Below are positions 26,263 to 36,130 of a DNA stretch of 64,000 nucleotides, one piece after another. The notes beneath the pieces are model-generated. The model was not told the DNA's origin and did no database searches. It saw nothing but the letters and a program-made list of their open reading frames with translations. The position numbers were made by a program, and so were the translations under genes. The DNA is from an uncultured Oscillospiraceae bacterium (lineage in GTDB: Bacteria; Bacillota_A; Clostridia; Oscillospirales; Oscillospiraceae), in NCBI GenBank assembly GCA_900757695.1, contig CAAEOU010000174.1:1-64000 (forward strand). The letters are read 5' to 3'. Each line of letters starts with the position of its first letter. Position 1 is the stretch's first letter.

Positions 26263-27321
26263 TTAACTGGCAGAAAAATGTTCGTCCACAATCGTATTTA
26301 ACTGAGTAGCAATTTCGGAGAATTCTTGATTCAAGTCAAGCGTTCGGACGCTAATCTTGTTGCCACTCATCTGGTAGCTGTTGTCCGGCTGAATAGCCTC
26401 ATCCGTTGCGGCATAAAGGAGCATACCAGAAACCGTATGCGGTTTATCACCAAACCCTGTATCCTTGTTCTTGACGTAAGTGAAAATCTGATACAGATTG
26501 CCAGAGTGCAGTGTGTGGACATCGTACTGCGTCTGCGTCGTATGCGTATAGTATTTGGCGTCAATGATGAGAACCGTATCATCCTTGGTCAGCATGATGT
26601 CGCTCTGCATCACTGGCAGCATCGTCCCAATACCATCATCCAAAGCCCATGGGATTTGTGAGGCCGTTGTTGTCACCTGCGGACATTCTTTAGCATAGTA
26701 TTCGAGGATGAACTTCTCGTACAGGCGGTTCATGCGCTGTTCATCTACGAAGGAAGCCAGCTTGTATTCTCCAGAGTCAGTCGTCAGAAGCATTCCTTCC
26801 AAAATGAGCTGGCACAGACTGATGAGCATACGGTAGGTATTGTTGTTCCTCTGGAACCGAATAGCCGACCAGCGGATCGTGGTTGGATCGATTGTGTCAA
26901 CATTCGAGAAGAACAACATTTCCTTCTTTAAATCACTCTTGTATTCTTGATCTACCCGCGTGTGCCGGAGTAGAAGCATAACAGTCGTTTTGAGTATCTG
27001 ATTTAGAAGGTTGTTTTCGGAAAGCTCGTCATACTCGCAGGTCAGTACCCGTTTCCTGGCGAGGCGATTCTGTATGGTTCCCGGTATATCGATTTTGCCA
27101 CGAACATCAGCAACATCCTCTTTCCTGTTCAGGTACTCCCGATACAGACCCTGTTTCAACTGTCTGCTGATGCCCTTCGCCAGAATTGCGGCAAAAAGGT
27201 TGTGCATGTTCTCAAACTCTTCAGTGGCAATATCCTCATAGCCGCCTTGATTCAGTGTCGTGAAGGCATACGAAAGCATATAGTATATATTTTTTATGAA
27301 GATGCTCTTATCTTTAATCAT
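26263..27321 (-). CDS. mcrC: McrC-type subunit of a modification-dependent restriction enzyme
   Basis: 352 residues from ATG 27321, within the mcrB stop (ATGA). McrC family features: an N-terminal binding region, then a C-terminal PD-(D/E)xK nuclease with the core MQSDIMLTKDDTVLIIDAKYY (Asp at about 267, D-x-K at about 282-284). McrC supplies DNA cleavage and stimulates the McrB GTPase. It is the last gene of the defence operon. Confidence 0.9.
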   Translation of the reverse strand: MIKDKSIFIKNIYYMLSYAFTTLNQGGYEDIATEEFENMHNLFAAILAKGISRQLKQGLYREYLNRKEDVADVRGKIDIPGTIQNRLARKRVLTCEYDELSENNLLNQILKTTVMLLLRHTRVDQEYKSDLKKEMLFFSNVDTIDPTTIRWSAIRFQRNNNTYRMLISLCQLILEGMLLTTDSGEYKLASFVDEQRMNRLYEKFILEYYAKECPQVTTTASQIPWALDDGIGTMLPVMQSDIMLTKDDTVLIIDAKYYTHTTQTQYDVHTLHSGNLYQIFTYVKNKDTGFGDKPHTVSGMLLYAATDEAIQPDNSYQMSGNKISVRTLDLNQEFSEIATQLNTIVDEHFSAS

Positions 27322-29714
27322 TGAAACACACCTTGCAGAATGTTCTCCCAACGCTGGAGTTTATTGGCGTCGTCGAACCAGTATTCGCTGAGCATCGGAA
27401 GAATGTCATAGTCAACGATGGAGTGCAGCCATTCCTCGGTGCATACATCCCTGCCGCAGAAATAGCTGTGGCCGATGCAGAAGCCCTTACCCAACGACTT
27501 GTCAAGAGTGATCTCACGGTTCAGGTCCTTCACCTTGTTAATAAGTTCATTCAGCGTCTCGTTGTTCAGACCGTTCTGATAATGAATGAATCCCTCGGAA
27601 TCGAAGCCCGGTTCCACCTCAAAGAAGCTGAAACGACGACGAAGCGCGTAGTCGATCATAGCAAGGCTACGGTCTGCCGTGTTCATCATGCCGATGATAT
27701 AAAGATTCTTCGGCACTGAGAACGAGAGACCATTATAGGCCAGAGTCGCTTTTGTGCCTCTGTAGTCCTTTTCGATCAGCATCAGCAACTCACCGAAGAT
27801 TTTACTCATGTTGCCACGGTTGATTTCGTCAATGATAAAGAAGAACTCCTTGTCCGGCTGGTTGGCAGCCCTCTGGCAGAAACGATAGAAAATACCGTAC
27901 TTCAACTCAAAGCCGTCCTCGACCGGCTTATAGCCCATCATGAAGTCTTCGTAGGAATAGTTCTGGTGGAACTGTACGAACTCGATGCGGCTATCATCTT
28001 TTTCGCCCATCATGGACCACGCCAGACGTTTTGCGGCGAAAGTCTTACCAACACCGGGAGCACCCTGCAGAATGATGTTCTTCTTATTGCGGAGAACAGC
28101 CACAAGGTTCTCGTAGCGTTTTTCGGTCATGTACACTTCATCGAGGAAATCGCTCTTTGTGTAAGCATCAATGGAGGCTTCCTGCGCTGCCGGATTTTCC
28201 TCACGAATCAAATCGAAGATGAAGTCAAATTCGCCTCTGGTGAGCTTGAACAGGCTACCTTGCGGATTCTGAAAATACTCCATACGCTCCAGTTCCGGGC
28301 ATCCTCTCAAGGTCGCATAATCAATCGGTGAAGTCAGGCCTTCGACCTTTTCAAAGAACAGCTTCTCGCCGTCCTGCTCTGCGCTGACGCGACCGATGGC
28401 GACGATCTGCTTCACCGGATTCGATTCATATCCGATGATCATATCCCCAGCCTTCGCATCAAGGAAGTTCTGGAAGATACGACGCTTATTTCCGTTCTCA
28501 TTATAAAGTGTGTATGCCTGAACCTCGCCAACCGCAATGTCGGAAAAGCTCCAGATCTTTGGATTGGCATTCAGCCACCAATAGCCGTGATCCTGCTCTC
28601 CGGGAGCCGCTGCAACATACAATTCGATGCTACTTAGATCTACTTTATCAAGGGCTGCTGAAAGCTCGTCTCTTAACTTCCAAATAAAACTTCCATCCTC
28701 ATCCTTTCCTGCGTCACGGCCTGTGTATAGGATTGTCCACCACTGTATAGAACCGTCCTCTCTGGCATTCGGGGTGATGCCGGTGGAATCGCATACCCGC
28801 CTTGCCAATGCAACAGAACCTGAATTATAGAAGTTCTTTGTCTCTCCATATTTCACGGCAAGCTGTGTGCAGGAAGCCACCCCACCGTAATCCTTCATAC
28901 GTTTCATAATTTCAAGGGCACCGGTGGTAAAGACAGCTTCATCCTTCAGAAGTTTCAACCAGTCATCAACAGAAAGACCTGGGTCATAATCTGAACCATA
29001 CCATTCTGTAGTCGCAGCAGCGGAAGCCTCTTTCTGAGAATAATATCTGCTAATGTAAAAACCGACATCGATCGTCAGCGTTTTCAGTTGCGGATCAGGA
29101 TAGCAGGTGTCCGTAAGCTGAGATTGGAACAGGTTCACCAATTCCGTATCTTCTTTCAGCGCCACGCTGATCTCATCATACAGCTTCAGAAAATTCCGAA
29201 TATTGTCGGCATAAGCACCTTTCTTAAATCGATAGTCCGATTCCAATTCGCTGGCGACTGTTTTTACTTCGCCGAATTTATAGATGTAGTATTTGTCTGG
29301 AAAACGAAGCCAAAGGTATGTGCTGATGGCATTTTCGTACTGATAGTGCTGTGCAGCTCCGTTTCCATACTTCTCCAGCAGAACAGTCGACTGCATTTTG
29401 AACGCATTGATTCGTTCGTACACATCTTTGCTTTCATCATACAGCGATAAAAACATGGCGCGCACTTCTTCAGGCGCAGATTTAGCAAAGCCAACAATCA
29501 TGCCTTTCGGGAAATTGTTAGCAGACGCCAGCAGATTATAGGTCTTGTCCAGGGAGCGGTTTAACATTTCTGCAAAGTCAGGAGCATTCACATCCCAATT
29601 ATCCTGGAACCACTTCACGGCTTCCCATTTATATTTTTCTTCGCCCCACAACTTTGAAACGAAATTCTGTTTGTACTGTACCAGTACCTCTGTCAAACGG
29701 AACTGCTCAAACAT
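27318..29714 (-). CDS. mcrB: McrB-type GTPase with an EVE DNA-recognition domain
   Basis: 798 residues. The N-terminal 350 residues are poorly conserved. Residues about 375-510 form an EVE (PUA-like) domain, seen as GYWWLNANPKIWSF, then AGDMIIGYES and a KLFFEKVEGL segment; EVE domains read modified bases such as 5-methyl or hydroxymethyl cytosine. The AAA+ GTPase follows: Walker A LQGAPGVGKTFAAKRL (about 555), Walker B FFIIDEINRGNMSKIFGEL, and the McrB signature MNTADRSLAMIDYALRRRF. It translocates DNA for McrC cleavage. It begins 12 bases after hsdR. Confidence 0.9.
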   Translation of the reverse strand: MFEQFRLTEVLVQYKQNFVSKLWGEEKYKWEAVKWFQDNWDVNAPDFAEMLNRSLDKTYNLLASANNFPKGMIVGFAKSAPEEVRAMFLSLYDESKDVYERINAFKMQSTVLLEKYGNGAAQHYQYENAISTYLWLRFPDKYYIYKFGEVKTVASELESDYRFKKGAYADNIRNFLKLYDEISVALKEDTELVNLFQSQLTDTCYPDPQLKTLTIDVGFYISRYYSQKEASAAATTEWYGSDYDPGLSVDDWLKLLKDEAVFTTGALEIMKRMKDYGGVASCTQLAVKYGETKNFYNSGSVALARRVCDSTGITPNAREDGSIQWWTILYTGRDAGKDEDGSFIWKLRDELSAALDKVDLSSIELYVAAAPGEQDHGYWWLNANPKIWSFSDIAVGEVQAYTLYNENGNKRRIFQNFLDAKAGDMIIGYESNPVKQIVAIGRVSAEQDGEKLFFEKVEGLTSPIDYATLRGCPELERMEYFQNPQGSLFKLTRGEFDFIFDLIREENPAAQEASIDAYTKSDFLDEVYMTEKRYENLVAVLRNKKNIILQGAPGVGKTFAAKRLAWSMMGEKDDSRIEFVQFHQNYSYEDFMMGYKPVEDGFELKYGIFYRFCQRAANQPDKEFFFIIDEINRGNMSKIFGELLMLIEKDYRGTKATLAYNGLSFSVPKNLYIIGMMNTADRSLAMIDYALRRRFSFFEVEPGFDSEGFIHYQNGLNNETLNELINKVKDLNREITLDKSLGKGFCIGHSYFCGRDVCTEEWLHSIVDYDILPMLSEYWFDDANKLQRWENILQGVFQ

Positions 29715-29726
29715 ACAATCACCTCA

Positions 29727-32690
29727 CTATGCGTCTCGTAAACTCTTATAGATTTCTTCGGAGAAGATACCCAAAACCTGCCGTTTCATCTCCTCATTGG
29801 AAAGCAGAAGGGAAAAGAAATCCTGGTTCTGGGACAACCCTTCGATGAGAGCATCGTCAATGTCATCAAAGTAGGAGAACTCGAAGTCTGTCTGCGTATT
29901 ATTCTTTGCGCTGGTCTTAAGTCTCTCTGATTTCATCAGAATATCCCTGATCTGAAGCATGGCCTTGACCACCACATCGTTATCATAGGATTTTCCGGTG
30001 CGGCTGTTTATCTCATCAATGATCTCTGACAGCCGCTGCTCCTTGTCTTCCGTAAGGCCAAAGTGCTCGGCCGTGGGCAGTTTCATCACCGGCTTTGCCA
30101 CCAGGTTTGGAGAAACGTGCTCTTCACCCTTCTTCTGAATAAAGTTGGATGCTTTAATTTTACCGTCAAGGTTAAAACCGGCACCAGGATGCTTGATATT
30201 GATGTACGCCAGCAGGTAAGCGATAAAGTTATACTTCTTGTGCAGTTCGACATCCTCAAAGCAAGACACCTGCAACAAGAACTCGTAGTAGCGGACAAAG
30301 CTGCGCATGGCCGCAACCGCTTCTCGCTGTTCCTCATACTCATAGTGATCCAGCAGCTTTTTGCTCTTTTGCAGGAAGAAGGTCAGCCGCTGCTTCTGCT
30401 TGCCGGTGACTTTTTCCGCATACAGGATCTCGTTTGCACTGTCGATATCCGCAGGATCAAATAGCGCATAGGCATCGATCTTGGCCTCCAGGTCGTAAAT
30501 GGCGTTTGGCGTCACGGAATTTGACAGAAGCGTAGTCGTGTAATAAGGTGCAAATGCAGCTTTCATATCCTCATAGCTGTTCACGAAGTCCAAGACAAAA
30601 GTCTTTTTATCGTAAGGCGGGCAGATACGGTTCAAGCGTGAAAGCGTTTGGACCGCATTCACCCCACGCAGCTTTTTCAGCACATACATGGCGCATAGTT
30701 TCGGTTGATCGAATCCAGTCTGATACTTGTTTGCAACCAACAGCACCTGGTAGGCATCAGTATCAAATTCTTTTGTGAGCCGATCCTCCGGAAAGCCGTT
30801 CAGAAAAGCCTCTGTATATTCGGTTTCATCATCTGGGAGTTTCACTTTGCCAGAAAAAGCTACCAAGGCGTGGATGCCCTCATACCCTTTTTTCACTATG
30901 TAATCCTCAAACGCCTGACGATACTTCACGGCGGCTTGCCGAGAGGCGGTGATAACCATTGCCTTGGCCTGGCCACCCAGTTCCTGCATGACGGTGGTGC
31001 GGAAATGCTCTACAATGACCTCGATCCGCTGCGAGATATTGGTATCATGCAGCTCTACAAAGCGGGCGATTTGTCGCTTGGCTGCGTTGGTCTTACAGCG
31101 GGGATCATCCTCAATTTCCTTATTGATCTGGTAGAAGGTCGAGTATTCGGTGTAATTCTGCAATACATCCAAAATGAAACCTTCCTCGATGGCCTGCTTC
31201 ATGGAGTAGACATGGAAAGCCTCCCGCTGACCTTTGGTGTTCAAGCGACCAAAGAGCTGAATGGTGGTAGGCTTCGGAGTGGCGGTAAAGGCGAACATGG
31301 ACACATTGGCTTGTTTGCCGTTGCGCTTGATCTCGTCGGAGATCATGTCCTCCACATCGCCATCAAACTGCTCGCCGGAGCCCAGAGACATCGTAACAGC
31401 GGCCATATCCTTACCGGCGGTGGAGGAATGGGCCTCGTCAATGATGACGGCAAACCGCTTATTTTTCAGCCCCTTCACGCTGTCCACGATATACGGAAAC
31501 TTCTGGATGGTAGTGGCAATGATTTTTGTGTTACCGTTGAGGGCAATCGCCAAATCAGTGGAATTACATTTATCGTCCATCACCCGGATCAGCCCGGCTT
31601 TATGTTCCATGCCCATAATGGCTTTCTGGAGCTGCCTGTCCACTACCACACGGTCGGTAACGATGATGACATTGTCGAAGATGATCTTATTGTCGGCATC
31701 GTGGAGCGAAGTCAGGCGGTGAGCCAACCAAGCGATGGAATTGGTCTTACCGGAACCGGCACTGTGCTGGATCAGATAATTCTGAGCGGTACGGTTTTCC
31801 CGAACATCGGCGAGGAGCTTACGGATGACATCCAGCTGGTGATAGCGCGGGAAGATGAGGTTCTCAGAACGCTTCACTTTGCCGGTTTCATCGTCCACCT
31901 TTTCCTTGACCTCTACAAAGATGAACTTGCTGATGAGGTCAAGCACGGTATCCTTGGTCAAAATATCCTCCCACATATATGACACGCTGTATCTGTCCTC
32001 AAAAGCCGGATTGCCCGCCCCGGCGGTCACACCTTCACCGTTGCCCATGTTGAAAGGCAGGAAGAAAGTGGCCTCGCCCGCCAGCTTGGTGGTCATGTAG
32101 ACTTCTTCTAAATCCATCGCAAAGTTCACAAGACAGCCTGACTTAAACAGAAACAGACGGGTCTTAGGGTTGCGCTCGGTGCGGTACTGGTAAATAGCGT
32201 CCTGATAGGACTGTCCAGCGGTGTTGCATTTGAGCTCAAAGGAGATGATTGCAAGACCGTTCAGGAAAATGACCACATCGATCCGCTCTTTGTCGCTGGC
32301 CCAGACCTCCTCCATGACGGAGAAGATATTCTGCCCATACTTCTTCGTTAGCTCCGGGTTAAAGGTGGTGGCGGGCTTGGTGTACATCAGATCCAGTTGG
32401 CGGTTGGAGATCTCAATGCCGTGCTTCAGCACGTCAATCAGACTGCCCCTGGCCTTAGTCGTCTCTGCGTTGATAAAGCTGACGATGGTGTCCTCCAGGT
32501 CATCTTTGTATATCTTCCGCAGATAATCCATCGTGTCCGGCTGGGTGTCAGCCAGAAACTTCATTAGCATCTCTCGATCCATCGCAAACAGACGGTCGAA
32601 ATGAGATGCCTTACGGATGACATAGCCGTTGTCTGCCAGCCGCTCCAGGAGGAATTTCTGATAGTCTTTTTCAGATAACACATTATTCAC
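29727..32690 (-). CDS. hsdR: Type I restriction enzyme, HsdR endonuclease/translocase subunit
   Basis: 987 residues. The N-terminal nuclease has its catalytic region in GLAIISFELKCNTAGQSYQDAI (E-x-K, about residues 140-160). The SF2 translocase has Walker A QHSAGSGKTNSIAWLAHRL (about 310), motif II VIIDEAHSST (about 428) and motif III FTATPKPTT. A C-terminal helical region should bind the methylase core. The start lies inside the end of hsdS. The enzyme pumps DNA and cuts at a distance from unmethylated sites. Confidence 0.95.
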   Translation of the reverse strand: MNNVLSEKDYQKFLLERLADNGYVIRKASHFDRLFAMDREMLMKFLADTQPDTMDYLRKIYKDDLEDTIVSFINAETTKARGSLIDVLKHGIEISNRQLDLMYTKPATTFNPELTKKYGQNIFSVMEEVWASDKERIDVVIFLNGLAIISFELKCNTAGQSYQDAIYQYRTERNPKTRLFLFKSGCLVNFAMDLEEVYMTTKLAGEATFFLPFNMGNGEGVTAGAGNPAFEDRYSVSYMWEDILTKDTVLDLISKFIFVEVKEKVDDETGKVKRSENLIFPRYHQLDVIRKLLADVRENRTAQNYLIQHSAGSGKTNSIAWLAHRLTSLHDADNKIIFDNVIIVTDRVVVDRQLQKAIMGMEHKAGLIRVMDDKCNSTDLAIALNGNTKIIATTIQKFPYIVDSVKGLKNKRFAVIIDEAHSSTAGKDMAAVTMSLGSGEQFDGDVEDMISDEIKRNGKQANVSMFAFTATPKPTTIQLFGRLNTKGQREAFHVYSMKQAIEEGFILDVLQNYTEYSTFYQINKEIEDDPRCKTNAAKRQIARFVELHDTNISQRIEVIVEHFRTTVMQELGGQAKAMVITASRQAAVKYRQAFEDYIVKKGYEGIHALVAFSGKVKLPDDETEYTEAFLNGFPEDRLTKEFDTDAYQVLLVANKYQTGFDQPKLCAMYVLKKLRGVNAVQTLSRLNRICPPYDKKTFVLDFVNSYEDMKAAFAPYYTTTLLSNSVTPNAIYDLEAKIDAYALFDPADIDSANEILYAEKVTGKQKQRLTFFLQKSKKLLDHYEYEEQREAVAAMRSFVRYYEFLLQVSCFEDVELHKKYNFIAYLLAYINIKHPGAGFNLDGKIKASNFIQKKGEEHVSPNLVAKPVMKLPTAEHFGLTEDKEQRLSEIIDEINSRTGKSYDNDVVVKAMLQIRDILMKSERLKTSAKNNTQTDFEFSYFDDIDDALIEGLSQNQDFFSLLLSNEEMKRQVLGIFSEEIYKSLRDA

Positions 32691-33957
32691 CGCAGGACAC
32701 CTCCTTTTTTCCGGTCACATACTCATAGATGAGAGATTTCTTGTAAGCCTCCAATGTGGAGAGCTGTTCTTGTTTTTGGGCGATAGTGTCATCAATCTCA
32801 GCACATTTCGCATCAAGGTGGTCCGCAATAGCTACCTGTTCGTCATACGATGGCTCAAATACCATCAATCGGGAAAACTCAGAATAGTTTAATCCCTGAC
32901 GCACACCATTGCCCATGTTGTAAAACACCTTCATAACATCATAGGCATGGAGCAGAAAGTGAAAATATCTCGAATCTACTTCCTTGATTGGACACAGGTC
33001 AATATACGCCGATGTAATAATACCGTGTTCCTTAACCAGGCCAGTACGCAGGCTACGCTTATCATTCTGTAAGTCAGTCGGGCGGATGATGATGTCTCCA
33101 GCTTCAACAATATTGTAGGTGTTGAAGCTTTCAGGAAGCAAACCGTCACTGGTATTGATGTCCTTGCGGATAACTCTGCCATAACTCAGAGACAGCAAGT
33201 TATCTTCCACGCCGAATCTGTTCTTGTTCTTTCTCTCGCCGAAGTAGGTATACACAGGATGCAGAGGCCAATGTGCCGGTATCATCCCCACCCACGCAAT
33301 CCCACTATCCTTCATCTCCACATCCGGCTCCAGCCCCTTGGTCACAGCCTCGGTGATGACGGAGCGCTTGTACTGCTCCAGAGTGTCGATTTGAGTCTGA
33401 ATGTCGGCGGTGAGGGCGTCGATTTCGGCGCATTTGGCATCGAGGTAATCAGCAATTCGGTTTTGTTCCTCTTCCGGCGGTAACGTAATCGGCAGTTGGA
33501 TGAAATTGGCCCATCGCATTGCCTGTCCATCACGTACAAGATTTGATGTGCTACTTAACGCATCAACATAGTTACTTGATTTGAAAAACCATTTATAATA
33601 TCTCGGCACACGAATTGTTTTGTGAGGAATCAGCATTACATACGCAGAACTAATGCTACCAGTCTTCTCGCTATATTCCAGTCCGCCTTGAAAGCTTCTC
33701 ATGTGTATTACAAAGTCCCCGGCACATACGAGCTTTAAAATATCAAAATCCTTTTGAACTGTAACGATATTTGCACCTGTTCGCTCCACATATTCAGACT
33801 GAGTAATGACTCCATATTTTTGCGAGGCGGTAAGCTGTACCATTCCTTGTGGTGCACGATCTTTCCTCTGTGTGAAGTGATATTTCGGGTTATCAATCTT
33901 CCAATCGACAGGAATCAGCCCTATCCAGTTAACTCCACTATCTTTCATCTTTCTCAT
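32683..33957 (-). CDS. hsdS: Type I restriction enzyme, HsdS specificity subunit
   Basis: 424 residues arranged as an internal duplication: each half starts MKDSG-(V/I)-x-W-(I/V)-G-(L/M)-IP and ends with a coiled coil (DYLDAKCAEIDALTADIQTQ and DHLDAKCAEIDDTIAQKQEQ). The two variable target recognition domains (about 15-150 and 225-375) each read half of a bipartite site. The halves are intact. It is encoded 12 bases after hsdM. Confidence 0.95.
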   Translation of the reverse strand: MRKMKDSGVNWIGLIPVDWKIDNPKYHFTQRKDRAPQGMVQLTASQKYGVITQSEYVERTGANIVTVQKDFDILKLVCAGDFVIHMRSFQGGLEYSEKTGSISSAYVMLIPHKTIRVPRYYKWFFKSSNYVDALSSTSNLVRDGQAMRWANFIQLPITLPPEEEQNRIADYLDAKCAEIDALTADIQTQIDTLEQYKRSVITEAVTKGLEPDVEMKDSGIAWVGMIPAHWPLHPVYTYFGERKNKNRFGVEDNLLSLSYGRVIRKDINTSDGLLPESFNTYNIVEAGDIIIRPTDLQNDKRSLRTGLVKEHGIITSAYIDLCPIKEVDSRYFHFLLHAYDVMKVFYNMGNGVRQGLNYSEFSRLMVFEPSYDEQVAIADHLDAKCAEIDDTIAQKQEQLSTLEAYKKSLIYEYVTGKKEVSCGE

Positions 33958-33969
33958 ACTACCACCACC

Positions 33970-36060
33970 TCACTCAAACAGCTTCGTCACACGCTTCGAC
34001 ACCGAAAGCTCCAGCTCCATAAATTTGGCTTCCAGTTCCTCGCTGGGCACTGGCTGCTGATATTTGTAGAAGTAGCGGGTGAAGGGGATCTCCGCACCGG
34101 TCTTGACCACCGGCTTCTTGGCTCCCAGATTCTCCTCAAAGAACCACTGGGCGTCCGGGATATGGGGCAGCACCTCGCGGGCCATGTAGTCCTTGATGTC
34201 CTCCTCCCACTTGACGATTTCCGTATCCTTGGTCTCCTTATCATAGAGAATATTTCCCTTGCGGTCCCGCTGAATTTCGGCGGACTTGTCCATCGCAGAT
34301 AGCCCGTCTGCGATCTTCTCCAGCAGCTTCTTGTCCGCGGTCACATTGGCAAGCGCACGAGTCAGCACCGGCATGAATGCCGCCGGGGAGAGATAGATTT
34401 CATCCGATACAGCTTCTTTCAGTGCAGCGATAATGGCTTCATAGACCGGCTGATTGTGCTGGTAGTTTTCCAACTTCTTTAAATCCTTGCCGGTCGGCTC
34501 CTCCATATTTTCTATCTCATCGACCTTCGCCTGGTCATACAGGGAGGACAGCGACCCCTTGGACAACATCGCTTCCATGCGCTCCGCCGTAATGGCATAG
34601 CTGCGCTGGAGAGGCTGCATCACTACATACTCCCGGTAGATGAACTCCTCGTTGGGATAAATTTTGCAATATTCGTTCTCCGCGAAGTCCGCATACAGCT
34701 TGGTAATGGCGGTGCGGTCTTCGGGAGAGATTTCGTTTTTCTTGTCACCTAGGGCCTTGCGCAGCTTCTTGAAAAAGCTGGAGGCGTCGATTAGCTGGAC
34801 CTTTCCTTTGCGTTTGGGGCGCTTGTTCTTGGAAAGCACCCAGATATAGGTGGCAATGCCTGTGTTGTAAAACAGATCCACCGGCAGGGCGATGATCGCC
34901 TCAATCAAATCGTTTTCCAGCATCCAGCGGCGGATCTGGCTTTCGCCGGAAGATGTGCCGCCGGAAAACAGTGGACTGCCGTTTTCAATGATGGCGGCAC
35001 GGCCCAAATGCTCATCCATTTTGTCTACGGCAGACTGCAGAAACAGCATCTGCATATCGCCAGAGCCCGGCAGACCTGCGCCCCAGCGTCCGTCAAAGCC
35101 TTTCTTGTACTCGTCCTGAACCGCCTGTTCCACACCCTCGGCAGCGTCCTTGCCGCCCCACGGGGTTCCAAACGGCGGATTTTCGATAACAAAGCGCATT
35201 TTCGTGCCCTTAAAGCGGTCGGCCTTCATGGTGTCCTGGTAGCAGATATTTTCGGCGTTCTGCCCCTTAATCATCATCTCGGCCAGGCAGATGGCATAGG
35301 ACTCCGGGTTGATTTCCTGACCGAACAGACGCACATCGGCAGAGGGATTGTAGCGCTTGATGAAATTATAGCTGGTGGAGAGCATACCACCCGTGCCACA
35401 CGCCTGATCCAATACGGTGATGACCTTTCCGTCATCAAAGATATCATCACAGCCTTCCGCCAGCAGGATGTTGACCATCAGCTTGATGATGTCCCTGCCG
35501 GTGTAGTGGTCGCCAGCTTCCGCATTTTCAGAAAATCTGCGGATTAGGTCTTCAAATATGTAGCCCATCTTCACGTTGTCGATGGTGTGCGGATCGAGAT
35601 CCAACTCAGAGAACGCCTTTACCACAGAGAGCAACCGATTGTTCTTGTCCATCTTGTCGATCTGCTTGTCAAAATCCAGGCTGCGGATAATATCCTGAAT
35701 ATTGGCAGAGAAGCCCTGGATGTATGCCTTAAAGTTGGCCGCCAGGTGGTCGGAGTCGTTGACCAGCTCTGCAAGATCAAACTCACTGGTATTGTAGAAC
35801 TGGAATCCGGACAGACGGTACATCGCTTTCGCCGGATAATTTGGATTCGCCTTATAGGTCTCCACGACCTTGGCCTTCGTGGGCGCAAGAGCGCACTCAA
35901 AGCGGCGGATGATGACCATCGGAATGATGACATCCTTGTATTTATCGCTCTGATATGTACCACGCAGCTTATTGGCGATGGACCATATAAAATTCACCTC
36001 TGTAGAAACGTCTACCGGAGAATCGTCCCACATTGCATCGATTATCTTTTTATCAGCCAT
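33970..36060 (-). CDS. hsdM: Type I DNA methyltransferase, HsdM subunit
   Basis: 696 residues from ATG 36060 after GAGGTAACC (a longer frame lacks a site). The SAM-binding motif reads LDQACGTGGMLSTSYNF (about 235-251) and the catalytic motif is NPPF (in VIENPPFGTPWGG, about 300), so it is an N6-adenine methylase. With HsdS it modifies the host target; with HsdR it restricts. It lies 70 bases after the RloC-like gene. Confidence 0.95.
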   Translation of the reverse strand: MADKKIIDAMWDDSPVDVSTEVNFIWSIANKLRGTYQSDKYKDVIIPMVIIRRFECALAPTKAKVVETYKANPNYPAKAMYRLSGFQFYNTSEFDLAELVNDSDHLAANFKAYIQGFSANIQDIIRSLDFDKQIDKMDKNNRLLSVVKAFSELDLDPHTIDNVKMGYIFEDLIRRFSENAEAGDHYTGRDIIKLMVNILLAEGCDDIFDDGKVITVLDQACGTGGMLSTSYNFIKRYNPSADVRLFGQEINPESYAICLAEMMIKGQNAENICYQDTMKADRFKGTKMRFVIENPPFGTPWGGKDAAEGVEQAVQDEYKKGFDGRWGAGLPGSGDMQMLFLQSAVDKMDEHLGRAAIIENGSPLFSGGTSSGESQIRRWMLENDLIEAIIALPVDLFYNTGIATYIWVLSKNKRPKRKGKVQLIDASSFFKKLRKALGDKKNEISPEDRTAITKLYADFAENEYCKIYPNEEFIYREYVVMQPLQRSYAITAERMEAMLSKGSLSSLYDQAKVDEIENMEEPTGKDLKKLENYQHNQPVYEAIIAALKEAVSDEIYLSPAAFMPVLTRALANVTADKKLLEKIADGLSAMDKSAEIQRDRKGNILYDKETKDTEIVKWEEDIKDYMAREVLPHIPDAQWFFEENLGAKKPVVKTGAEIPFTRYFYKYQQPVPSEELEAKFMELELSVSKRVTKLFE

Positions 36061-36130
36061 GCTGGTTACCTCGCTTTTCATTCGGCAGAGCTTTGCTGCC
36101 TTATCATACATACTCATCCGTCTAAAATGA

